DNA of 64,000 nucleotides, from assembly GCA_022843145.1 (NCBI GenBank), contig JALHOF010000004.1, positions 1 to 64,000 on the forward strand, in the 5' to 3' direction. Numbering within the stretch: position 1 is the stretch's first letter; every line of letters starts with the position of its first letter. The translations under genes and the position numbers were made by a program. The DNA is from Hyphomicrobium sp. Lineage in GTDB: Bacteria; Pseudomonadota; Alphaproteobacteria; Rhizobiales; Hyphomicrobiaceae. Positions 43,164 through 54,682 of the stretch are shown in pieces. The notes under the pieces are model-generated. The model saw nothing but the letters and a program-made list of their open reading frames with translations. It was not told the origin of the DNA and did no database searches.

Positions 43164-43177
43164 TTCACAAAAGTCAA
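43164..43177 (+). promoter_or_regulatory. Candidate Fnr/Dnr/NnrR box between nirI and nirS
   Basis: TTCACAAAAGTCAA differs from the consensus TTGAC-N4-GTCAA at one base. Its centre is about 70 bases before the nirS ATG and 62 bases before the nirI start. It could serve both divergent promoters, as in other nirS loci controlled by Crp/Fnr-type regulators. Confidence 0.6.
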
Positions 43178-43197
43178 AGTGTCGCCTGCCGCTTTGA

Positions 43198-45000
<1,803 letters not shown>

Positions 45001-45007
45001 CGCTGAC

Positions 45008-45038
45008 GTGCGCGGGAGCGGCGACGTCTCCCGCGCAC
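45008..45038 (+). terminator. Strong hairpin between nirS and nirE
   Basis: GTGCGCGGGAG (45008-45018) pairs perfectly with CTCCCGCGCAC (45028-45038) around a nine-base loop, followed by a short T-rich run (ACTTTGATTT). It begins eight bases past the nirS stop. It probably stops or stabilises most nirS message, so the d1-haem genes are read at lower level. Confidence 0.7.
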
Positions 45039-45089
45039 ACTTTGATTTCAAGATCTTCGACCGATGCAAGTGCCATATCGGGGACCAAT

Positions 45090-45893
45090 ATGATCTTGCC
45101 AGGACGCGTCTATCTCGTCGGAGCCGGACCGGGCGACCCGGATCTGATGACGGTCAAGGCCCAGCGGCTACTCGCCGAGGCCGAGGTCGTCGTCTTCGAC
45201 CGGCTGGTGTCGCGCGAGATCATGCGGCTCGCCAATCCACTGGCGGTGCAGATTTCCGTGGGCAAAGAGCCACGCCATCATCTGGTGCCGCAGAGCGAGA
45301 TCAATCGCATACTCGTGCGGCAGGCATTGGCGGGCCGCATGACCGTTCGCCTCAAGGGCGGCGATCCGTTCGTGTTCGGACGCGGGTCAGAAGAGGCAAT
45401 CGCGCTACGCGCCGCCGGCATCGCATGCGAGGTCGTGCCCGGCATCACGGCGGCGCAGGGATGCGCCGCAAGCACGGGCGTGCCGCTGACGCATCGCGGG
45501 CTGGCGACGAGCGTTCGCTTCATAACGGGGCATTGCCGCCAGGACGAGCCGCTCGATTTCGATTGGCGCGGTCTCGCCGATCCCGATACGACGCTCGTCG
45601 TCTACATGGGCGCGGCGAGCATCGCGTCGATTGCGCACCGTCTCGTCTCCGAGGGACTGCCGGCCTCGACGCCGGTGCTCGCGGTCAACAACGGCACGAC
45701 GACCCGCGAGCGGCGGTTGCTGTCGGTGCTCGGCTCCGTTGCGGGCGCGGCCGACGCGGCGCTGTTCGAAGGCCCGGTTCTTTTCATCGTCGGCGCCGTT
45801 GTCACGCTCTACGACGGCGCACCCCTTTGCCCGATCCTGCGCGAAGTCACCTCGCTCGAACGCGTCATGGCGGAGGAGGCTGTTCATGCCTAG
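45090..45893 (+). CDS. nirE: NirE, uroporphyrinogen-III C-methyltransferase
   Basis: A 267-residue SUMT: GRVYLVGAGPGDPDLMTVKA, the KGGDPFVFGRGSEE loop, EVVPGITAAQGCAA and LTHRGLATSVRFITGH are all standard. It uses two SAM to make precorrin-2, the entry to haem d1 (and sirohaem). Placement after nirS and before nirC/nirF assigns it to d1 synthesis rather than cobalamin. The start at 45090 is preceded by GGGGA. It overlaps nirC by eight bases. Confidence 0.94.
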   Translation: MILPGRVYLVGAGPGDPDLMTVKAQRLLAEAEVVVFDRLVSREIMRLANPLAVQISVGKEPRHHLVPQSEINRILVRQALAGRMTVRLKGGDPFVFGRGSEEAIALRAAGIACEVVPGITAAQGCAASTGVPLTHRGLATSVRFITGHCRQDEPLDFDWRGLADPDTTLVVYMGAASIASIAHRLVSEGLPASTPVLAVNNGTTTRERRLLSVLGSVAGAADAALFEGPVLFIVGAVVTLYDGAPLCPILREVTSLERVMAEEAVHA

Positions 45894-46212
45894 CGCCATC
45901 GTCATCTTGGCCGCGATACTGCTGGTCTCGACGACGCGGACTGTCCATGCCGATGCGGTGACGCCGAAGCGTGCGGTCGAGCTCGAGCGATTGATCCGGC
46001 ACGATTGCGGCTCATGCCACGGCATGTCGCTCAAGGGCGGGCTCGGCCCCGACCTGAGCAGCAGAAAATTCAACGGTACTCCACCGCCCGCGATTGCCGC
46101 CGTGATTCTCGACGGCATTCCAGGGACGGCAATGCCCCCGTGGCGGCCGCTGCTGAGCGAGGCCGAGGCGCATTGGATCGCAGCGTATCTGGCGAAGGGA
46201 TCGGCACCATGA
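45886..46212 (+). CDS. nirC: NirC, small periplasmic cytochrome c
   Basis: A 108-residue class I cytochrome c with a signal peptide (AIVILAAILLVSTTRTVHA), haem motif CGSCH near residue 42 and a Met ligand in GTAMPPWRPLL. NirC donates electrons to cd1 nitrite reductase or takes part in d1 haem maturation with NirN. Its start lies within the end of nirE and its stop overlaps nirF (ATGA). Confidence 0.9.
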   Translation: MPSAIVILAAILLVSTTRTVHADAVTPKRAVELERLIRHDCGSCHGMSLKGGLGPDLSSRKFNGTPPPAIAAVILDGIPGTAMPPWRPLLSEAEAHWIAAYLAKGSAP

Positions 46213-47417
46213 CGCGATGGCTTGCGGTGTTGATGATGATCGGAGGCGCGTGCGCCGCATTCCAGCAGCCGATGGCGAGGGCGACGGGCGTTGCCGATCG
46301 AGGGCATCCAGAGATCAGGGGCACCGGCGATCTCGGCATCGTCGTCGAGCGCGCCAGCGGCTCTCTCGTGGTGTTCGACGCCAGCCGCCGCATACCGATC
46401 GGGCGCATCGAGGGCCTTGGAGATCTGTCTCACGCCTCCGCCGTGATGACACCCGATGCACGCTATGCGTTCGTGTTCGGTCGAGACGGCGGGCTGACCA
46501 AGGTCGACCTGCTGACGTCGTCGATCGTCAAGCGCATCATGCAGGCGGGAAACTCGATCGGGGGCGCGATATCCGACGATGGTACGCTCGTCGCCGTCGC
46601 AAATTACGAGCCGGGTGGCGTGCGGGTGTTCGATGCCGCGACGCTGGACACGGTCGCCGACATTCCAGCCACATGGAGCGGAGGCCGCTCGAAGGTTGTC
46701 GGCCTCGAGGATGCGCCGGGACGCCGCTTCGTCTTCTCGCTATGGGACGCGGGCGAGACTTGGGTGGCCGATTTCTCGGCTGGATCCAATCCTTCGGTGA
46801 CGCGCCTCTATGGAACCGGCGACCGTCCCTATGACGCGCTGATCACGCCCGATGGCCGCTATTACATCGCCGGACTGTTCGGCGAGGACGGACTGACGAC
46901 GATCGACATGTGGGGCGACACGCTCGCGCCGCGCAGGGTTCTCCAGGGCTACGGCAACGGCGAAGCGAAGCTGCCGGTCTACAAGATGCCGCATCTCGAA
47001 GGCTGGGCGCATGCAGGCGACCGGCTGGCGCTGCCGGCGGTCGGCCGGTCGGAGGTGCTGTGGATCGACTCGCGCACGTTCGAGGAGGTGGGCCGCAGCA
47101 AGGTTCATGGCCAGCCCGTGTTTGCCGTTGCACGTCCGGATGGCCGGCACGTCTGGGTAAACTTCGCGCATCCGAAGAACGACACGGTCCAGGTGCTCGA
47201 TTCGCTGAGCGGCGCGGTGATCAAGGAATTCAAGCCCGGTCCGGCGGTGCTGCACATGGAGTTCACGCCGCGCGGGCACGAGGTGTGGATCTCGGTGCGC
47301 GATGCGAACGCGGTCCACGTCTACGACACGCGAACCTTCGAGAAGAAGGCGGAGTTCACCGCCGCGAGCCCGAGCGGGATTTTTCTCACGTCGCGCGCCT
47401 ACCGGACGGGGTTCTGA
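46209..47417 (+). CDS. nirF: NirF, haem d1 biosynthesis protein
   Basis: A 402-residue exported beta-propeller related to the d1 domain of NirS. It has a signal-like N-terminus (LAVLMMIGGACAAF) and repeated blade strands such as GSLVVFDASRRIPIGRIEGLG, RYAFVFGRDGGLTKVDLL and AVHVYDTRTFEKKAEF. NirF binds a d1 precursor late in the pathway. It is coupled to nirC by a four-base overlap and followed by nirDL after two bases. Confidence 0.93.
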   Translation: MTRWLAVLMMIGGACAAFQQPMARATGVADRGHPEIRGTGDLGIVVERASGSLVVFDASRRIPIGRIEGLGDLSHASAVMTPDARYAFVFGRDGGLTKVDLLTSSIVKRIMQAGNSIGGAISDDGTLVAVANYEPGGVRVFDAATLDTVADIPATWSGGRSKVVGLEDAPGRRFVFSLWDAGETWVADFSAGSNPSVTRLYGTGDRPYDALITPDGRYYIAGLFGEDGLTTIDMWGDTLAPRRVLQGYGNGEAKLPVYKMPHLEGWAHAGDRLALPAVGRSEVLWIDSRTFEEVGRSKVHGQPVFAVARPDGRHVWVNFAHPKNDTVQVLDSLSGAVIKEFKPGPAVLHMEFTPRGHEVWISVRDANAVHVYDTRTFEKKAEFTAASPSGIFLTSRAYRTGF

Positions 47418-47419
47418 CC

Positions 47420-48427
47420 ATGACCGCGCACAGGAACGACGACCTTCGGTCGAATTTAATCGATGATTGGCAGCGCGATCTGCCGCTGGTCTCGCGGCCC
47501 TTCGCGGTGATCGCGAAGCGGCTCGGCGTGTCCGAGGCTTGCGTCATCAAGGAACTGAAGCGGCTCAGGGCATCGGGTGTGATCTCCCGCGTCGGTGGTG
47601 TCGTCCGGCCTAATACGCTCGGCGCGAGCACGCTGGCCGCCGTTGCAGCCCCCGAGTTCCGGACCGAGGACATTGCCGCGCTCTTGTCGCGCGAGCCGGG
47701 CGTCAATCACGTCTACCTGCGTGAGAACGACTACAACATCTGGTTCGTGGTGACCGGACCGGATCGCGCCTACGTCGATGCCGCTTTGACACGCGTGGCG
47801 CACGCGACCGGACTGCGCGTCCTCGATCTCCGTCTCGAGAAGGCCTATCACATCGATCTTGGATTCGCGCTATCGGGGCATACCGTGCCGACGCGTGCCG
47901 CCGCGCCGGCGCATCCGATACCGAACGATGGCTTTGCGATCGAGCTCGCTGACCGTCCGTTGGTGCAGGCGTTGACCGATGGCCTGCCGATCGCCGCCAC
48001 GCCGTTTCGCGAACTGGCAGAGCAGCTCGGTCGAAGCGAGGCCGATGTGATCGAGCGCCTCCGCTGTCTCGTTGCAAACGGGATCGTTCCGCGGATCGGC
48101 GTCATCGTGCGTCACCGCGCGATCGGCTGGCGGTCCAATGCGATGGTCGTTTGGGACGTCGATGCGCGCGAGGTCGATCGCATCGGCGCAGCGTTGGCGA
48201 GCAGCGCGGGGATCAATCTCTGCTACAGGCGCACGCGGTACGCCCGTGAGTGGCCCTACAATCTCTATTGCATGGTCCACGCGCGAACGCGGGACGAGGC
48301 GCTGTCCCTCCTCGAGAATGCGTCGCAGGCGGCAGGCCTAGTCGGTGTGCCGAGGCAGATCCTGTTCTCGCTCCGATGTTTCAAACAGACCGGCGCGCTG
48401 GTCACCACACCCAGGGTGGCGGCATGA
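47420..48427 (+). CDS. nirD: NirDL fusion, sirohaem decarboxylase subunit
   Basis: A 335-residue protein composed of two Lrp/AsnC-like halves: residues 1-155 (NirD-like, HTH in RPFAVIAKRLGVSEACVIKELKRL) and 170-335 (NirL-like, TPFRELAEQLGRSEADVIERL, ending RRTRYAREWPYNLYCMVHA). These proteins do not regulate transcription but decarboxylate sirohaem to didecarboxysirohaem on the way to haem d1. The fused form is known from Paracoccus; Pseudomonas has separate genes. Its stop overlaps nirG. Confidence 0.92.
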   Translation: MTAHRNDDLRSNLIDDWQRDLPLVSRPFAVIAKRLGVSEACVIKELKRLRASGVISRVGGVVRPNTLGASTLAAVAAPEFRTEDIAALLSREPGVNHVYLRENDYNIWFVVTGPDRAYVDAALTRVAHATGLRVLDLRLEKAYHIDLGFALSGHTVPTRAAAPAHPIPNDGFAIELADRPLVQALTDGLPIAATPFRELAEQLGRSEADVIERLRCLVANGIVPRIGVIVRHRAIGWRSNAMVVWDVDAREVDRIGAALASSAGINLCYRRTRYAREWPYNLYCMVHARTRDEALSLLENASQAAGLVGVPRQILFSLRCFKQTGALVTTPRVAA

Positions 48428-48903
48428 GAGCGCGAAGCGCATCGGCCGAGCGGGTCACACTCGATGCCGTCGACCGGATCATCGTGAACAGGTTGCAAGA
48501 CGGCATCCCATTGGTCCCGCTTCCGTTCGACGCCGTGGCGAAAGAGATCGGCCGCAACCCGGAGGATGTGATCGCGCGCACCGCGCGGCTCATCGAAGCC
48601 GGCGTGCTGACGCGCTTTGGTCCGTTCTTCGATGCGGCGGCGATGGGCGGCGCGTTTTGTCTGTGTGCGATGGCGGTGCCGCGGGACCAGTTCGAGGCCG
48701 TCGCAGATTTGGTCAACGGCTTCGACGAGGTCGCGCACAACTACGAACGCGAGCACGCGTTGAACATGTGGTTCGTATTGGCGACGGAGAGACCTGAAGG
48801 AATTGCGATGGCCGCCGATGAGATCGCACGCGCGACAGGTTGCGACGTTCTAATGTTTCCCAAGCTCGAAGAATACTTCATCGGATTCAAGGTGGCGGCA
48901 TGA
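48424..48903 (+). CDS. nirG: NirG, sirohaem decarboxylase subunit
   Basis: A 159-residue Lrp-like protein with LDAVDRIIVNRLQDGIPLVPLPFDAVAKEIG at the start and GVLTRFGPFFDAAAMGGAFCLCAMAV in the core, followed by HNYEREHALNMWFVLAT. It works with NirDL and NirH in the oxidative-independent removal of propionate carboxyls from sirohaem. Four-base overlaps join it to nirDL and nirH, so all three should be made in similar amounts. Confidence 0.92.
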   Translation: MRARSASAERVTLDAVDRIIVNRLQDGIPLVPLPFDAVAKEIGRNPEDVIARTARLIEAGVLTRFGPFFDAAAMGGAFCLCAMAVPRDQFEAVADLVNGFDEVAHNYEREHALNMWFVLATERPEGIAMAADEIARATGCDVLMFPKLEEYFIGFKVAA

Positions 48904-49391
48904 GCGGCATCGATGCCATCGACCGTAAGATCGTGACGGCAACCCAGTGTGGCTTGCCTGTCGTCCGGCAGCCGTTCGCAAGGATCGCAACAGAGATCGG
49001 GTGCAGCGAAGCGGACGTCATCGCACGGCTAGCGGTCATGGCCGCGCGCGGCGTCGTGCGGCGGGTCGCGGCGGCGCCCAATCACTATGCCCTTGGCATG
49101 GTGGCGAACGGAATGTCGGTTTGGGATGTCGACGATACGCAGGTGAGTGCGCTCGGCGCGGAGATTGGAGCGTTGCCCTACGTCACACATTGCTACCGGC
49201 GGCCGCGTGCCCTGCCGGCGTGGCCTTACAATCTGTTTGCGATGGTACATGGCGCGACGCGGGCAGAGGTCGAGACGAAGCGCGCGGAGATCGCGGTGCG
49301 GCTTGGGTCCGCCTGCCGCGCGTCGGACATACTTTATTCGACACGGATCCTGAAGAAGACCGGGCTCCGACTTGCCCGCAGCGGAGGCTAG
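48900..49391 (+). CDS. nirH: NirH, sirohaem decarboxylase subunit
   Basis: A 163-residue Lrp-like protein. [32 protein letters not shown] opens it, and the conserved [21 protein letters not shown], with the active-site His/Arg residues of the family, lies at about 98-118. It completes the D-L-G-H set needed for didecarboxysirohaem. It is coupled to nirG by ATGA and is followed within five bases by nirJ. Confidence 0.92.
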   Translation: MSGIDAIDRKIVTATQCGLPVVRQPFARIATEIGCSEADVIARLAVMAARGVVRRVAAAPNHYALGMVANGMSVWDVDDTQVSALGAEIGALPYVTHCYRRPRALPAWPYNLFAMVHGATRAEVETKRAEIAVRLGSACRASDILYSTRILKKTGLRLARSGG

Positions 49392-49395
49392 CCAG

Positions 49396-50619
49396 ATGTT
49401 CCGGCTCTCGCACTATATGAAGCAACTCGTCGCGCCGACGCCGGTGCGGAGCCGGAAAGGGCCCGTGCGGCCGGTCGTCATCTGGAACTTGACGCGCCGC
49501 TGCAATCTCAAGTGCCGGCATTGCTATGCGGTCGCCGCCGATCATTACTTTCCGGGCGAACTCACGACGTCCGAGGCGGAGGCGGTGCTCGATGATCTCG
49601 CGGCGTTCCGCATCCCCGCGCTGATCCTGTCCGGTGGCGAGCCGCTGTCGCGGGCCGACACACTCGATCTTGCACGCCGCGCCAAGTCGCACGGGCTTTA
49701 TACGGCGCTCTCGACCAACGGCACGCCCATCGCCGGTAAGATCGCCGATGACGTCGCGTCGATCGGCTTCGATTACGTCGGCATCAGTCTCGACGGCATT
49801 GGCGCCACGAACGACTGGTTTCGTGGACTCGACGGAGCGTTCGACGCCGCGTTGTCGGGCGTGCGGGAGTGCGTGGCGCGCGGCATCAAGGTCGGGCTGC
49901 GCTTTACGATGACAAGCGATAACGCGCGGCAATTGCCGGAGTTGCTCGCGCTGGCCGACCGCGAGGGCGTCGCGAAATTCTATCTCTCGCATCTCGTCTA
50001 TGCCGGTCGCGGCAACAAGCATCGCGGCGACGATACGCGCGGCTCCGAGACCCGTTCCGGTCTCGATCTGTTGCTCGAACGGGCTTGGCGAGCGGTCGCG
50101 GACGGTGACGACTTCGAGGTCGTCACGGGAAACAACGATGCCGACGCCGTGTATTTCCTGCAGTGGGCGGCCGAGCGCTTTCCCGCCGATCGCGTCGCCC
50201 ACGTCCGCGCGCACCTCGAGGCCTGGGGCGGAAATTCGTCAGGCCTCGGCGTCGCCAACATCGATACGCAGGGCATCGTGCATCCCGATACCTATTGGTC
50301 GGGATACGCCGCCGGCAATGTTCGCGAGCGGCCGTTCAGCGCGATCTGGCAGGACACGAGCGAGCCGATGCTGGCGGCGCTGCGGACCCGTCCCCGCCCG
50401 CTCAAGGGACGGTGCGGAGCGTGTGCGCACAAATCCGTCTGTGGCGGCAACACGCGGATCCGCGCGCTGCAACTGACGGGCGATCCATGGGCTGCCGATC
50501 CGGCCTGCTATCTGAGCGATGCCGAGGTCGGACTGAACGTGTCCATGGCGATCGACGGTCGCGCCGAAGTCACACCATTCCGGGGTATCAGCCATGATCC
50601 TGCGCATCGCTATCTTTAG
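49396..50619 (+). CDS. nirJ: NirJ, radical SAM haem d1 biosynthesis protein
   Basis: A 407-residue radical SAM enzyme with cluster motif CNLKCRHC (residues 35-42), [14 protein letters not shown] and a C-terminal SPASM-like set of cysteines ([13 protein letters not shown] ... ACYL). NirJ replaces propionate side chains with oxo groups on the porphyrin. The start at 49396 has GGAGG eight bases upstream; eight codons of open frame before it overlap nirH. It overlaps nirN by 26 bases. Confidence 0.95.
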   Translation: MFRLSHYMKQLVAPTPVRSRKGPVRPVVIWNLTRRCNLKCRHCYAVAADHYFPGELTTSEAEAVLDDLAAFRIPALILSGGEPLSRADTLDLARRAKSHGLYTALSTNGTPIAGKIADDVASIGFDYVGISLDGIGATNDWFRGLDGAFDAALSGVRECVARGIKVGLRFTMTSDNARQLPELLALADREGVAKFYLSHLVYAGRGNKHRGDDTRGSETRSGLDLLLERAWRAVADGDDFEVVTGNNDADAVYFLQWAAERFPADRVAHVRAHLEAWGGNSSGLGVANIDTQGIVHPDTYWSGYAAGNVRERPFSAIWQDTSEPMLAALRTRPRPLKGRCGACAHKSVCGGNTRIRALQLTGDPWAADPACYLSDAEVGLNVSMAIDGRAEVTPFRGISHDPAHRYL

Positions 50620-52165
50620 TGCGGTTTGGTGCGGGTTCGCCGCTTCCACCGGGTTCGCCGTCGCAGAGGACGCGTCCACGCCGCAGCGGCTCTATGAGCA
50701 GCAATGCGCGAGCTGCCATGGCCGCGGCCGGCTCGGCGGCACGGGTCCGGCGCTGATCCCCGAGACGTTGTCGCGCATGCACGGTCCGGCCATCGCGAAA
50801 GTCGTCGCGGATGGACGTGTAGCGACACAGATGCCGGCATTCGGCGCGTCGCTGACATCGGCCCAGATCGCCGGGCTCGCCGAGTACATCAAGACGCCAC
50901 TCGCTGAAGTTCCGGCGTGGACGGCCACCGACATCGCCGCGAGCCGCAGCATGTCCGCACGCTACGTTGCGGCAACGGGGCCGGTGTTCAAGGCCGATCC
51001 GCTCAACCTGTTCGTGGTGGTCGAAACCGGCGACCACCACGTGTCGGTGCTCGACGGCGACAGCTACGAGCGCCTCGACCGTTTCGCCACGCCGTTCGCG
51101 GTGCATGGCGGTCCGAAGTTCACACCAGACGGGCGATACGTGTTCATCATGTCGCGCGACGGCTGGGTGCAGAAGTACGACCTCTGGTCGCTGCAAGAGG
51201 TGGGCCGCGTGCGGGCGGGGCTCAACGCGCGCAATATCGCGATCTCGAAGGATGGCCGCTGGCTGGCGGTCGCCAACTACCTGCCACGCACGCTGACGAT
51301 CCTCTCGGCCGAGGATCTATCGGTCGCGCGCATCTTCGATGTCGCGGATAAGTCGGGCGTGCCGTCGCGCGTGTCCGCAGTCTATCAGGCTCCGACACGC
51401 GATAGCTTTATTCTGGCGTTGAAAGACGTTTCGGAGATTTGGGAGATCGCCACCGATCCCAACGCCGAGCCGGTGTTCGAAGGCTTCGTGCACAGCCACG
51501 AGAAGGGCATGGAGGAGGCCTTGCCGAGTTCGCGCGGGCTGTTCGCGCGGCGGCGGATCAAGGTTTCACAACCGCTCGACGACTTTTTCTTCGACCCTCA
51601 ATACCGTCATCTGGTCGGCGCGGCGCGGGAGGGCGGCAAGGCCGTGGTCGTAAATCTGATCGTCGGCAGGGAAATCGCCGAGTTGCCATTGCCGGGCATG
51701 CCGCATCTCGGTTCGGGGATCAGTTGGATGCGGGATGGGCGGCGGGTCATGGCGACGCCGCATCTGAAGGAGGGACGGCTCAGCATCATCGGCGTCGACG
51801 ACTGGTCGATCGTGTCGACGGTCGCCACGGATGGCCCCGGATTCTTCCTCCGTTCGCACGAGTCGACGCCCTATGTTTGGGCCGACGTGTTCTTTGGTCC
51901 CAACAAGGACCGGATGCACATCATCGACAAGCAGAGCCTCGCCATCGTCAAGACGCTGCGGCCGGTGCCAGGCTCGACGGCGGCGCACGTCGAGTTCGAC
52001 CGCCACGGCCGGCATGCGCTGGTTTCGATCTGGGAGGATGACGGCGCGCTCATCGTCTACGACGCGCGCACGTTGGAGGAGGTCCGCCGCATTCCCATGC
52101 GCAAGCCTTCGGGCAAATACAACGTCTGGAACAAAATCACGTTCTCGGAGGGGACCAGTCATTGA
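50594..52165 (+). CDS. nirN: NirN, cd1-type dehydrogenase for haem d1 maturation
   Basis: A 523-residue paralogue of NirS: signal peptide ([21 protein letters not shown]), haem c site CASCHG near residue 38, then a propeller ([54 protein letters not shown]). NirN oxidises dihydro-d1 to haem d1 and hands it to NirS. It is the last gene of the operon; a triple GC-rich repeat begins five bases after its stop. Confidence 0.93.
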   Translation: MILRIAIFSAVWCGFAASTGFAVAEDASTPQRLYEQQCASCHGRGRLGGTGPALIPETLSRMHGPAIAKVVADGRVATQMPAFGASLTSAQIAGLAEYIKTPLAEVPAWTATDIAASRSMSARYVAATGPVFKADPLNLFVVVETGDHHVSVLDGDSYERLDRFATPFAVHGGPKFTPDGRYVFIMSRDGWVQKYDLWSLQEVGRVRAGLNARNIAISKDGRWLAVANYLPRTLTILSAEDLSVARIFDVADKSGVPSRVSAVYQAPTRDSFILALKDVSEIWEIATDPNAEPVFEGFVHSHEKGMEEALPSSRGLFARRRIKVSQPLDDFFFDPQYRHLVGAAREGGKAVVVNLIVGREIAELPLPGMPHLGSGISWMRDGRRVMATPHLKEGRLSIIGVDDWSIVSTVATDGPGFFLRSHESTPYVWADVFFGPNKDRMHIIDKQSLAIVKTLRPVPGSTAAHVEFDRHGRHALVSIWEDDGALIVYDARTLEEVRRIPMRKPSGKYNVWNKITFSEGTSH

Positions 52166-52465
52166 AGTGCATGGCGCGCCTTGCATGGCGCGCCTTGCGT
52201 GGCGCGCCGCAAGACTGTTTGCGCGGCGGGTCTCGCGTGCGGTTTGGCTTGGGCTCGACACGGCATGGTTTCTAGAGTGCTCGTCGATGACAGCGCACAA
52301 GCAATCTCCTAGAGTAGGTCCCACATCGCCCGATCAGGATCGTGCCGCTTACGCTGACAGTTGCGGGATGGAGAAGCGGTCAGGCGGCGCAAGATCAGGA
52401 ATGGGTCGAGCGCTCACTGCGCGATAGCGGCTGAGGTTTGCCCGAAAGCCACCGACAGGCCGAAA
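52166..52465. other. Intergenic region after nirN
   Basis: It holds the tandem repeat at 52170-52208 and, presumably, the promoter of the binding-protein/kinase/regulator operon. No further gene or clear promoter motif is seen. Confidence 0.4.
52170..52208. repeat. Three tandem copies of a 14-bp GC-rich unit
   Basis: The unit CATGGCGCGCCTTG occurs at 52170-52183 and 52184-52197, then a third partial copy with one change at 52198-52208. Each contains the palindrome GGCGCGCC, so copies can pair in several ways. Its place directly after nirN suggests an effect on transcript ends. Confidence 0.7.
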
Positions 52466-53278
52466 ATGACCGCTAAGGCCAACATCGAGATGACGGAACG
52501 AGTGACGCGCCGGTCGTTGCTACAAGCACTGACAGGTGCAGCGGCTGTGGCATGCGCGGGGCGCTCGACGCGCGCGGCGACCCGTCCGACGCTGCGATTG
52601 AGCACCGCCTTTGGCCCGCCCATCTTTTCGGCGGACGGTTCGGGATATTTCAACCGGCTGATCGGCGAGGCGGCGGCCCGGATCGGTTATGCGGTGGAGA
52701 TCGACGCGCCACCGGCCGAGCGCGCCCTCGTCAACGCCAATGCTGGGATCGTCGACGGCGATGGACCACGGATCCACGACCTCGCCGAGATCGGCGCGTA
52801 TCCAAACTTGATGCGCGTTCCACTGCCGCTGATCTTCGTCGATTTTGTCGCGTTCTCGCGCAATTCCGCGATCGATGTGCACGGCTGGTCGAGCCTTCAA
52901 CCCCACAACGTCGGGATCGTGCGCGGCTGGAAGGTGCTGGAGCAGAACATCACCGGCACGCGTTCGCTCGTACGGACAAAAACCGTGGCACTGCTGTTCG
53001 GGCTCTTGCGCGACAACCGGATCGACGTGGCGGTGATCGACCGCCTGAGCGGACTGGCTACGGCGCGCGCGATGGACATCGCGGATATTCGCGTCTCGCA
53101 GGAGCCTCTGGTCCGGCGACCGATGTACTTGCACCTCCACAATCGCCATGCGTCACTCGTCGAGCCGCTCGCCGCCGCGCTCGCGGCGATGAAGGCGGAC
53201 GGTACATTCAACCAGATCGAAACGGCCACACTCGGCGCGTATCTCGGTGATCGTCCCATCGGCGACGGGGGGCGCTGA
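52466..53278 (+). CDS. Tat-exported periplasmic binding protein, probable sensor partner
   Basis: A 270-residue type 2 periplasmic-binding-fold protein with a twin-arginine signal (TRRSLLQALTGAAAVACAG). The core resembles phosphonate- or amino-acid-type binding proteins (RLSTAFGPPIFSADGSGYFNRLIGEAAARIG, VGIVRGWKVLEQ, ALLFGLLRDNRIDVAVID). No transport genes are attached; instead a histidine kinase starts three bases later. It may present a ligand to that kinase. The start at 52466 follows GACAGGC; the true site is weak. Confidence 0.75.
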   Translation: MTAKANIEMTERVTRRSLLQALTGAAAVACAGRSTRAATRPTLRLSTAFGPPIFSADGSGYFNRLIGEAAARIGYAVEIDAPPAERALVNANAGIVDGDGPRIHDLAEIGAYPNLMRVPLPLIFVDFVAFSRNSAIDVHGWSSLQPHNVGIVRGWKVLEQNITGTRSLVRTKTVALLFGLLRDNRIDVAVIDRLSGLATARAMDIADIRVSQEPLVRRPMYLHLHNRHASLVEPLAAALAAMKADGTFNQIETATLGAYLGDRPIGDGGR

Positions 53279-53281
53279 GAG

Positions 53282-54682
53282 ATGGCCGCGTTGAAATGGC
53301 AGAGCGTCTCGGCCCGACTGATCGTCTCGACGCTGTTCTTCAGTTCGATCGTGACGCTGGCCGCGACGTCGCTGCAGCTTTATATCGACTACGCGCGCGA
53401 CGTGGATCTCATCCATGACCGTATGCGCCAGATCCGCGACAGCTACGTCGAGAGCATCAGCGCCAGTCTATGGGCGCTCGACAGGGAACAGCTTCTGGTC
53501 CAGGTCGAAGGCATCCGCAATCTGCCGGATATGCAGCGGGTCGAAGTGGTCGTCGATGGCGCGGCGTTCGTCTCCGCCGGCCGTGTCGAGAGTTCGAATC
53601 TCATCGAGCGCACGTTTCCGCTGGTCCGCAGCTATAAGGACCGGAACGTGACACTCGGCGCGTTGAAGGCCACCGCGAGTCTGGACGGCGTCTACAGTCG
53701 ATTGCTGGACAAGGTCTTCGTCATACTCGGAACGCAGGCGATCAAGACGTTTCTGGTTTCCGCGTTCATCTTTCTGCTCTTCCAGTATCTCGTCACGCGC
53801 CACCTCATGCGCATGTCGGCCTATGCCCGCGCGCTCGCTCCGGGAACGCTCGGCACGCCCTTGCTACTCGAACGGGGTGCGCACGGCCGCGGCGCGCCCG
53901 ACGAGCTCGACGACGTAGTGCACGCGATCAACGAAATGCGTGACAATCTTCGCCAGTCCTGGTCGGAGCTCGAGACCGAGCACGACCGTCGGGTCGAGGC
54001 GGAAAAACTGGCGAGCATCGGGCAGTTCTCGGCGAGCATCGCGCACGAGATCCGCAATCCGCTGGCCAGCATCATCAACGGCGCGGAGTTGCTCGGGCGC
54101 GAAACCATCTCGGCGGAGAACAAGGCCGAGGTCATTGCATTGGTCAACGCGGAGTCGCAGCGGCTGAAGCGTATCCTCGACGATTTTCTGCGTTTTTCCC
54201 GCCAGCGGACCAGCGAACCCGAACCCAATGATCTGGGGCAGGTCATTCGCCGCGTGGCGGAGACGGTTCGCCTGGGGCTCACCGAAGACCGGCGCATCGA
54301 CATCGCGACCGAGACGGAGCCCGATCTCGGACTTGCCCTCTTCGATCGCGAGCAGATCGAGCAGGTCTTGTGGAACCTTATCCTCAATGGCGTTCAAGCA
54401 ATGCCGGAGGGTGGACGCCTCGTTGTCTCGGCGACCCGTGACGGCCAACGCTGCCGCGTACGCGTGACCGATGCCGGCGTCGGAATGTCGCCGGAATTCA
54501 GCGCCCGGGCGTCGCGGCCGTTCACCTCCGGCCGCCCGCAAGGAACAGGGCTTGGCCTTTCCATCGTTGAGCGTATTCTTGCCGACCACGGCACGGCGCT
54601 ATCGATCGAGAGCGTACCGGGCGCCGGGACCACCGTCGCGTTCGTCCTCGAGACAGTCGACACGCCATGCGCAAAATCCTGA
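53282..54682 (+). CDS. Membrane sensor histidine kinase
   Basis: A 466-residue kinase: helix near residues 10-32, a periplasmic region of about 120 residues, second helix (IKTFLVSAFIFLLFQYLVT), HAMP-like linker, HisKA with phospho-acceptor His255 (SIAHEIRNPLAS), and an ATPase domain (LWNLILNGVQAMPEGG, TDAGVGMSP, GTGLGLSIVERI). It is the NtrB/ZraS-like type that pairs with NtrC-class regulators, encoded here by the next gene, which it overlaps by 16 bases. The periplasmic binding protein just upstream is the likely source of its signal. Confidence 0.92.
   Translation: MAALKWQSVSARLIVSTLFFSSIVTLAATSLQLYIDYARDVDLIHDRMRQIRDSYVESISASLWALDREQLLVQVEGIRNLPDMQRVEVVVDGAAFVSAGRVESSNLIERTFPLVRSYKDRNVTLGALKATASLDGVYSRLLDKVFVILGTQAIKTFLVSAFIFLLFQYLVTRHLMRMSAYARALAPGTLGTPLLLERGAHGRGAPDELDDVVHAINEMRDNLRQSWSELETEHDRRVEAEKLASIGQFSASIAHEIRNPLASIINGAELLGRETISAENKAEVIALVNAESQRLKRILDDFLRFSRQRTSEPEPNDLGQVIRRVAETVRLGLTEDRRIDIATETEPDLGLALFDREQIEQVLWNLILNGVQAMPEGGRLVVSATRDGQRCRVRVTDAGVGMSPEFSARASRPFTSGRPQGTGLGLSIVERILADHGTALSIESVPGAGTTVAFVLETVDTPCAKS

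Noticed and set aside
45090-45893. Cobalamin-pathway CobA assignment
   Set aside because: The gene sits inside the d1-haem operon with no other cobalamin genes, so NirE is the better name.
47420-49391. Lrp/AsnC transcription regulators
   Set aside because: The HTH-like segments belong to the NirD/L/G/H decarboxylase family, as the operon order confirms.
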